This document shows, in pieces, positions 7,132 to 11,432 of a stretch of DNA of 11,432 nt. The notes beneath the pieces are model-generated. The model ran no database searches, was not told where the DNA came from, and saw only the letters and a program-made list of their open reading frames with translations. Origin of the DNA: Lachnospiraceae bacterium (GTDB lineage Bacteria > Bacillota > Clostridia > Lachnospirales > Lachnospiraceae); assembly GCA_017463035.1 (NCBI GenBank), contig JAFTPY010000038.1, positions 1 to 11,432 on the forward strand. Direction: 5' to 3'. Position 1 is the first letter of the stretch; each line of letters begins with the position of its first letter. Made by a program: the position numbers and the translations under genes.

Positions 7132-8883
7132 ATGAAGATGAAAAAACTTCTGAGTGTATCACTTGCTCTTGCAATGGTACTCGGCTGCATGGCATTTGCC
7201 GGATGCGGCGGTTCCAAGTCTGAAGCAGGCTCCATGACGTTAAACGTCGGTGCTTATCCGGACACGGTTGACCCGGCTCTCAACTCTGCAGTTGACGGTG
7301 CAACCTATATTGTTCACACTTTTGCGGGTCTTGTCGGTTTTGAACAGGATGCCAGCGGTAAGTTGGTACTTACCCCGGAGTGCGCTACTGAGCTTCCGGC
7401 ACCGGTTAAGATGGATGACGGTAAGACCTCTTACACCTTTAAGCTTCGTGATGACTTGAAGTGGAGTGACGGTACGGCTCTTACTGCTAACGATTTCGTT
7501 TATGCATGGAACAGAGCAGCAGACCCGGCTACCGCAGCAGACTATGGTTATATGTTCGAGGTAATTGACGGTTATACCGAGTTGATGGAAGGTACCGGTA
7601 AGTTAAACGTTACCGCTTCCGCAGACGGAAAAGAGCTTACGGTAGTTCTTCCGGTGGATGTTCCGTATTTCCATGAGCTTTGTGCATTCCCGGCCTACAT
7701 GCCGGTTCGTAAGGATATCATTGAGGCAAACGGAGATGCTTGGGCAACCAAGCCGGAGACCCTCATCGGTAACGGTGCTTATAAGGTAACCGAGTTTTCC
7801 CAGACTCAGATGGTTCTTGAGAAGAATGAGAACTTCTACAACGCTGACAAGGTTGTAACCGATAAGCTTATTTTCGCGTTTAACTCTGATGATGCTTCCC
7901 TGTTAACGAACTTCCAGAACGGTTCTTATCTTTTAATCGATTCTGTTCCTAAATATGAGATTAAGTCCCTTCAGGAGGGTGAGTACAAGGATCAGTTCTA
8001 TGTAACCGGTCAGCTTGGTACCTACTATGTATCTTTCAATGTAAATGACAGCGCATTAGACGGATTTACTGAAGTGGAAAAGGCAAAGATTCGTCAGGCT
8101 CTGGGCCTTATGATTGACCGTAACTATGTTTGTGAAGAAATCGGACAGGCTGGCCAGGTGCCGGCTGCAGGCTTTGTGGCAATGGGTCTTACCGAGCCGG
8201 ATGGCAAGGAGTTCATTGCAAAGAACGGCCCGAATCGTGACGGCGCAGGTTATTACAGCGTTGCAGATGCCGATTATCAGGCAAACTGCGATGCGGCAAT
8301 TGCTCTTTTAAAGGAAGTTGCGGATTCTTCTAAGAAGTTTACCGTAGACGGTAACAGCGTAGTTGGTTTCCCGACCCTTACCTACATCACCAATGACGGT
8401 TCCGGTCATGAGGCGATTGCTGCATACCTTCAGCAGGTATGGGGTAACTATGGCTTCACCATTAAGGTAGAGGTTCAGGAATGGGCTACTTTCCTCAACA
8501 CCCGTAAGGAAGGTAACTACTCCATTGCTCGTAACGGTTGGTTAGGCGACTACAATGACCCGATTTCCTTCCTTGACATGTGGGTTTCCGGTTCCGGTAA
8601 CAATGACTGCCAGTTCGGTAAGGGTGCGCACGCTTCCTATAACGGTTACGACGGAAAGACCTGGGCTGACAGCTACGACGCAATCATTGCTGAGGTTAAG
8701 TCCTCCAGCGATGCTAACAAGCGTTTTGAGCTGATGCATGATGCTGAGGATATCCTTATGGAGTCCGGTGCTATCTGCCCGATTTACTACTACACCGATA
8801 TCTTTATGTGCAGTGACAAGATTGACGGCTTCTTCGCAAGCCCGCTTGGATTCAAGTACTTCATGTACGCTACTGTAAAGTAA
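7132..8883 (+). CDS. oppA: Oligopeptide-binding lipoprotein OppA (SBP_bac_5)
   Basis: Extracellular, lipid-anchored receptor that delivers peptides to OppBCDF, 583 residues. It has a positively charged start, a hydrophobic signal core and the lipobox FAGC with Cys25 as probable lipidation site; an earlier VLGC (Cys19) is an alternative. Family 5 solute-binding features follow: LRDDLKWSDGTALTANDFVYAW, DPATAADYGYMFEVIDGY, NGAYKVTEF and, near residue 470, GWLGDYNDPISFLDMW. This last motif recalls Gram-positive OppA proteins. Length is slightly above the usual 540-560. A strong AAGGAGG stands 8 bases before the ATG; ATG 7138 is a possible alternative start. Eight of the nine arginines use CGT and one AGA, a bias seen in highly expressed genes and fitting a receptor needed in excess over its permease. 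Last gene of the operon, closed by the hairpin at 8903-8931. The ligand cannot be told from sequence. Confidence 0.95.
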   Translation: MKMKKLLSVSLALAMVLGCMAFAGCGGSKSEAGSMTLNVGAYPDTVDPALNSAVDGATYIVHTFAGLVGFEQDASGKLVLTPECATELPAPVKMDDGKTSYTFKLRDDLKWSDGTALTANDFVYAWNRAADPATAADYGYMFEVIDGYTELMEGTGKLNVTASADGKELTVVLPVDVPYFHELCAFPAYMPVRKDIIEANGDAWATKPETLIGNGAYKVTEFSQTQMVLEKNENFYNADKVVTDKLIFAFNSDDASLLTNFQNGSYLLIDSVPKYEIKSLQEGEYKDQFYVTGQLGTYYVSFNVNDSALDGFTEVEKAKIRQALGLMIDRNYVCEEIGQAGQVPAAGFVAMGLTEPDGKEFIAKNGPNRDGAGYYSVADADYQANCDAAIALLKEVADSSKKFTVDGNSVVGFPTLTYITNDGSGHEAIAAYLQQVWGNYGFTIKVEVQEWATFLNTRKEGNYSIARNGWLGDYNDPISFLDMWVSGSGNNDCQFGKGAHASYNGYDGKTWADSYDAIIAEVKSSSDANKRFELMHDAEDILMESGAICPIYYYTDIFMCSDKIDGFFASPLGFKYFMYATVK

Positions 8884-8902
8884 TTTTTTATACTTGATTT
8901 TT

Positions 8903-8940
8903 GAAGGGGTCGTCCGAAGGGCGGCCCCTTCGTTTCTTTT
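8903..8940 (+). terminator. oppA terminator nested in the left arm of the foldback element
   Basis: GAAGGGGTCGTCC (8903-8915) pairs completely with GGGCGGCCCCTTC (8919-8931) around a GAA triloop. This is a 13-bp stem with two G-U pairs that exist only in plus-strand RNA. It is followed by GTTTCTTTT, a slightly interrupted U tract. The stem starts 20 bases after the oppA stop codon. It is mutually exclusive with the long-range pairing of the same bases to 9215-9243. Confidence 0.85.
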
Positions 8941-9048
8941 GGACCCTGTTCATAAGGGCGCTTGACACAACATGGGTGTTCTCACGTGTTACGGATATAA
9001 GTCTTTCTAATTACTCCGAGTGAGTTCACGGCAAAAGGGACGCAACCG

Positions 9049-9079
9049 GTCTTATGCGACATCCATGTCTTATGGCGAC
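9049..9079 (+). repeat. Short direct repeat in the core of the foldback element
   Basis: GTCTTATGCGAC (9049-9060) recurs as GTCTTATGGCGAC (9067-9079), differing by one inserted G. The two copies flank a small stem (GACA/TGTC). A third GTCTTA lies at 9114-9119. Confidence 0.7.
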
Positions 9080-9296
9080 CTCGCTCGGACGTCCTGTCCG
9101 AGCGTTGCTGATAGTCTTACGGAGTAATAAGAAAGTCTAATATCCTGCACAATGATTCGAACACCCATGTTGTGTCAAGCTCCCTTTATGGGAATGTATC
9201 CAAACAAAAGAAACGAGGGGGCACGCTTGCGGAGAGTTCCTTCAAAAATCAAGAGAAGATGCAGAGAAGGAAAAAGGAGACATCAAATTCCTTTTC

Positions 9297-9325
9297 TTGT
9301 GGTTCAATGCGTGATATGGTAGAAT
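9297..9325 (+). promoter_or_regulatory. Sigma-A-type promoter of the epimerase-lipoprotein operon
   Basis: -35 TTGTGG (9297-9302), a 17-base spacer and -10 TAGAAT (9320-9325) preceded by TGG (extended -10). The predicted start near 9332 lies downstream of ATG 9324, which excludes that codon as translation start. A purine-rich stem (9270-9296) ends directly before the -35. Confidence 0.55.
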
Positions 9326-9343
9326 GAAAGTGGTTTTACAAGA

Positions 9344-9350
9344 GGGGAGG
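9344..9350 (+). promoter_or_regulatory. Ribosome binding site that fixes the epimerase start
   Basis: GGGGAGG ends 9 bases before ATG 9360. The other nearby ATG (9355) is out of frame, and the in-frame ATG 9324 lies upstream of it within the -10 element. Confidence 0.7.
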
Positions 9351-9359
9351 TTATATGAC

Positions 9360-10322
9360 ATGACAGATAAGGTTTTAGTTTTAGGCGGCAGTTATTTTGT
9401 GGGCAGAAAGCTGGTGGAGTTTCTGGCGGAGCGCGGGTATGCGGTGACCGTGTTAAATCGCGGTACGAGACCGCTTTCGGTGGCCGGAGTACAGCAGATT
9501 TGCTGTGACCGGAACGACGGGGAAGGAATGAAGGCGGCTCTTCTCGGGAAGGCGTTTGACTACGTGATTGATGTGAGCTGGCAGGATGTGTTCTGGGTGG
9601 AGAAGCTGTGTGCCGCGTTGTCGTTTGAAACGGTGAAGAAGCTGGTGTTTATCAGCTCCAGTGCGGTGTATGATGTGGAGCGTTTGCAGATTCCCTTTAC
9701 GGAGACGGATGCTTTGGGGGAGAATAAGTACTGGACCTTTTACGGGAAAGGGAAGATTGATGCGGAAAAGTATTACTCCGAGTTTTTGAAGGACAAACAG
9801 ACGGAGCTTGTGATAGTGCGCCCGCCGTATATTTACGGAGAGTATAATTATGCCCAGAGGGAGAGTCTGATTTTCAGACAGCTCATGGAGGATAAGCCGG
9901 TGGTGATTCCGGCATCGAACCCGAAGCTCCAGTTTATTTATACAGAGGATTTGGCGGCGATAGTGGAGTGTTTATTTAATACCGAAACCGGTAAAGAGAG
10001 TGTGTTCAATGTAGGAAACCGGGATGCGGTTACTTCGAGAGAATGGGTGAGGGCTTGTGCAAGGGTGACCGGAAAGATACCGGAGATTCTGGAAGTGAAT
10101 TATGCAGAGTTGGGTAAGAATGTAAGAGATTTTTATCCGTTCTTTGACTATGATAATGTTCTTGAGGTTTCGAAAATCAATGAAATAGTCAGTATAGAAA
10201 CAACGTTTGAAGAGGGGCTTAAGAAGGCCTTTGCCTGGTTTTGGGAGAACCGGGAGAGTATTGTGTTTAAGGCAAACGTGGACAAGAATTTGTATGAGAT
10301 GATTGCGGCGTTATCGGTATAA
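9360..10322 (+). CDS. NAD(P)-dependent epimerase/dehydratase (extended/atypical SDR)
   Basis: Soluble Rossmann-fold protein of 320 residues from ATG 9360. The nucleotide-binding motif is LGGSYFVG (8-15), the GGxxFVG variant of the SDR glycine motif, with LNRG (32-35) after the second strand; Arg34 hints at NADP(H) preference. The catalytic set is present: SSS at 99-101 in FISSSAVY and Tyr128-x3-Lys132 in YGKGK. RPPYIYGEYN (about 155-165) is the usual substrate-domain motif. The C-terminal half is diverged, so the substrate is not predictable; a nucleotide sugar or other polar metabolite is the usual guess. Similar GGT/GGS-type SDRs are often annotated simply as NAD-dependent epimerase or mRNA-binding-like proteins. 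Starting at ATG 9324 would add 12 residues but would place the start inside the promoter. It lies 22 bases before the lipoprotein gene, probably one operon. Confidence 0.85.
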   Translation: MTDKVLVLGGSYFVGRKLVEFLAERGYAVTVLNRGTRPLSVAGVQQICCDRNDGEGMKAALLGKAFDYVIDVSWQDVFWVEKLCAALSFETVKKLVFISSSAVYDVERLQIPFTETDALGENKYWTFYGKGKIDAEKYYSEFLKDKQTELVIVRPPYIYGEYNYAQRESLIFRQLMEDKPVVIPASNPKLQFIYTEDLAAIVECLFNTETGKESVFNVGNRDAVTSREWVRACARVTGKIPEILEVNYAELGKNVRDFYPFFDYDNVLEVSKINEIVSIETTFEEGLKKAFAWFWENRESIVFKANVDKNLYEMIAALSV

Positions 10323-10329
10323 AAAAGTG

Positions 10330-10336
10330 AGGGAGG
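10330..10336 (+). promoter_or_regulatory. Ribosome binding site of the lipoprotein gene
   Basis: AGGGAGG ends 2 bases before ATG 10339 but 8 bases before the in-frame ATG 10345, which favours the second as start. Confidence 0.6.
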
Positions 10337-10344
10337 CTATGAGA

Positions 10345-11432
10345 ATGCACATAAGAAGAAAAAAGATTTTTTACATAGCTGCTGCAATTTTTATATTGGT
10401 GTTTGGTGCATGCAGCGGACCGGGAACCGGGGGAGACGTGGTGCCGGAGACCACGGAACCGCCGACGGTAACCGTTCATCCGGGAGAGGGTACGCCTATG
10501 GTGAGCCCGAGCCCGGTTCTTACAGAGGTTCCGACGCAAATACCGAGTCCGAGCCCGGTGCCGACGTCAACACCGAGTCCGACAATTGTGCCGACACTGA
10601 CATCGACACCTTCACCGGTTCCCACAACAAGGCCTACGGCAACACCGGAGCCCACGAAGATTCCGGCACCGGAAGTTCCTGTGATTGTAGGGGAGGATGG
10701 AGTTCTGGCGGAGAATGAGTTGTGCAGGGTGCAGCTTGTTTCCTTCGGAAAAGAGGAGACGGATGTTGTGCTTCGATTTTTGGTGGAAAACAAAAGTGAG
10801 CGGGATTTGATTTTTTCTGCACAGGATGTGTATGTAAACCGGGTGGCAAATTCCTTTTTGGAGGTGGAAGTACCGGCAGGAGAAACGGCAGAGGAAAGGG
10901 TGTTGTTGTTTTCTTTGGAGCAGCGGCTTGGAATAACGGACATCAGTGAGGTGACGGAAATTTTCATTCCCCTTGAGATTTATGATGCAAGGCAGGTGAC
11001 GTACGAGGCAATCTGGTCCGGACGGGGAAATATGCCTTGGTTGGAGGAGCTGTCCTTGTGTGATTGGCCCTGTGTTATTTATCCCCAGGGAGAGGAGAGT
11101 GCGGTTCCGTTTTCCTATGAACGGCAACCGGATGACGTTGTAATAGCGGAAAATGAGTATTTTACCATGCTTTTGATTGATGAGGTGTATGAAGAGAGCG
11201 GCGGTTATACCGCAAAGCTATTTGTGGAAAATCATACGGAGGAGCCGCTGTTTTTGGAAATGGAGGAGTATTCCTTAAACGGATTCCGGTGTGAGCCCTA
11301 TTCCGGATGGGAAGTCTATTTACAAGGCAACACAAAGACATACGGGGCAATTAACTGGTATGGTGAGCGTCTGGAAGAGAGTGAGGGTGAACGGGTAGAG
11401 AAGCTTGATTTTACAATTCATGTAAGAGGTGC
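10345..11432 (+). CDS. Surface lipoprotein with Pro/Ser/Thr stalk and duplicated domain (incomplete)
   Basis: Open to the window end, 362 complete codons from ATG 10345 (ATG 10339 would add two residues). Basic HIRRKK, a hydrophobic core and a lipobox FGAC with Cys23 indicate export and lipid anchoring. Residues about 31-112 are a low-complexity stalk of repeated PSPSP, TPSPT, PTSTP and similar units, a common cell-wall-spanning linker. Then two similar segments follow: about 113-245 and from about 262 onward. Both start with an AENE motif (122-125 and 268-271) and have a strand ending in VEN about 25 residues later (FLVEN at 145-149, LFVEN at 292-296). This suggests a tandem duplication with a period near 146 residues, probably beta-sandwich-like. 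I do not recognise the domain family. The gene lies 22 bases after the epimerase gene. No catalytic motif is visible; function unknown. Confidence 0.85.
   Translation, partial: MHIRRKKIFYIAAAIFILVFGACSGPGTGGDVVPETTEPPTVTVHPGEGTPMVSPSPVLTEVPTQIPSPSPVPTSTPSPTIVPTLTSTPSPVPTTRPTATPEPTKIPAPEVPVIVGEDGVLAENELCRVQLVSFGKEETDVVLRFLVENKSERDLIFSAQDVYVNRVANSFLEVEVPAGETAEERVLLFSLEQRLGITDISEVTEIFIPLEIYDARQVTYEAIWSGRGNMPWLEELSLCDWPCVIYPQGEESAVPFSYERQPDDVVIAENEYFTMLLIDEVYEESGGYTAKLFVENHTEEPLFLEMEEYSLNGFRCEPYSGWEVYLQGNTKTYGAINWYGERLEESEGERVEKLDFTIHVRG

Larger units (their letters stand above)
8893..9253 (+). repeat. 361-base imperfect inverted repeat (foldback element or structured RNA)
   Basis: The 476-base gap between oppA and the epimerase gene (8884-9359) is dominated by this structure. 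Paired blocks from outside in: 8893-8907 with 9239-9253 (15 bp, perfect); 8908-8931 with 9215-9238 (18 of 24 pair, counting G-U); 8932-8941 with 9205-9214 (10 bp); 8951-8958 with 9182-9190 (8 bp, one bulge); 8960-8981 with 9159-9180 (22 bp, perfect); 8993-8998 with 9140-9145 (6 bp); 8999-9018 with 9120-9139 (17 of 20). That is about 96 bp by hand count. The centre, 9019-9119, holds further small hairpins, the best being CGCTCGGAC/GTCCGAGCG (9082-9090 with 9096-9104). No reading frame of note is present. I see no target-site duplication at the ends and no transposase. It may be a palindromic MITE or a large noncoding RNA; I do not recognise a named family. Confidence 0.9.

Noticed and set aside
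8962..8967. Perfect -35 TTGACA inside the left arm of the foldback element, mirrored in the right arm
   Set aside because: No -10 box stands at 16-18 bases on either strand, so no promoter is called.
8893..9253. Interpretation of the foldback as a retron, attC cassette site or CRISPR array
   Set aside because: No reverse transcriptase, integrase or Cas gene is in the window, the length exceeds attC sites, and there are no regularly spaced direct repeats.
9270..9296. Stem GAAAAAGGA/TCCTTTTC upstream of the epimerase promoter as a terminator
   Set aside because: AT-rich, with a bulge, and no T run follows it. It is more likely low-complexity sequence in front of the -35.
10410..11127. Other-frame open reading frames over the lipoprotein stalk, including a Gly/Val-rich minus-strand one
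   Set aside because: The repetitive Pro/Ser/Thr codons keep other frames open. The plus-strand frame from 10345 has a signal peptide, ribosome binding site and operon context and is the real gene.

Overview
The window looks like a chromosomal segment of a Gram-positive anaerobe of the class Clostridia, most likely a Lachnospiraceae-type Firmicute. The reasons are strong AGGAGG-type ribosome binding sites, TTG/GTG starts directly behind them, sigma-A promoters with extended -10 elements, lipoproteins with Firmicute-style signal peptides, a double-OB-fold single-stranded-DNA-binding protein of a kind I associate with that family, and two exact matches to the Spo0A (0A) box. The genus cannot be fixed from the sequence.

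Layout. Positions 1-1746 (minus strand) hold the translational GTPase TypA/BipA, cut at its C-terminus by the window edge. A 404-base divergent intergenic region carries a minus-strand promoter for typA, a plus-strand promoter for the next gene and one 0A-box match. At 2151-2780 is the double-OB SSB-like gene, closed by a clear terminator (2797-2841). A second promoter, with the other 0A-box match directly upstream of its -35, drives a complete oligopeptide ABC importer in the order oppB-oppC-oppD-oppF-oppA (3002-8883): two permeases, two ATPases with a four-cysteine C-terminal motif, and a lipid-anchored peptide-binding protein. The four membrane and ATPase genes are tightly packed. oppA follows after 111 bases and shows the codon bias of a highly expressed gene.

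The 476-base gap 8884-9359 contains the most unusual object in the window: an imperfect inverted repeat of about 361 bases (8893-9253). Its arms pair along almost their whole length, including a 22-bp uninterrupted stretch, and the oppA terminator is nested inside the left arm. It encodes no protein that I can see. It is either a palindromic MITE-like element or a large structured RNA; the strand bias of G-U pairs favours plus-strand RNA folding.

After it, a promoter (9297-9325) starts a second small operon: an extended-SDR NAD(P)-dependent epimerase/dehydratase (9360-10322) and a lipoprotein with a Pro/Ser/Thr-rich stalk and two tandem copies of an unassigned domain (10345 to the window end, incomplete).

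Taken together this is mostly core-genome sequence (translation GTPase, SSB, peptide uptake). The points worth a second look are the long foldback element, the likely Spo0A link of the peptide importer, and the duplicated-domain surface lipoprotein. No CRISPR array, tRNA, rRNA, transposase or phage gene was seen.
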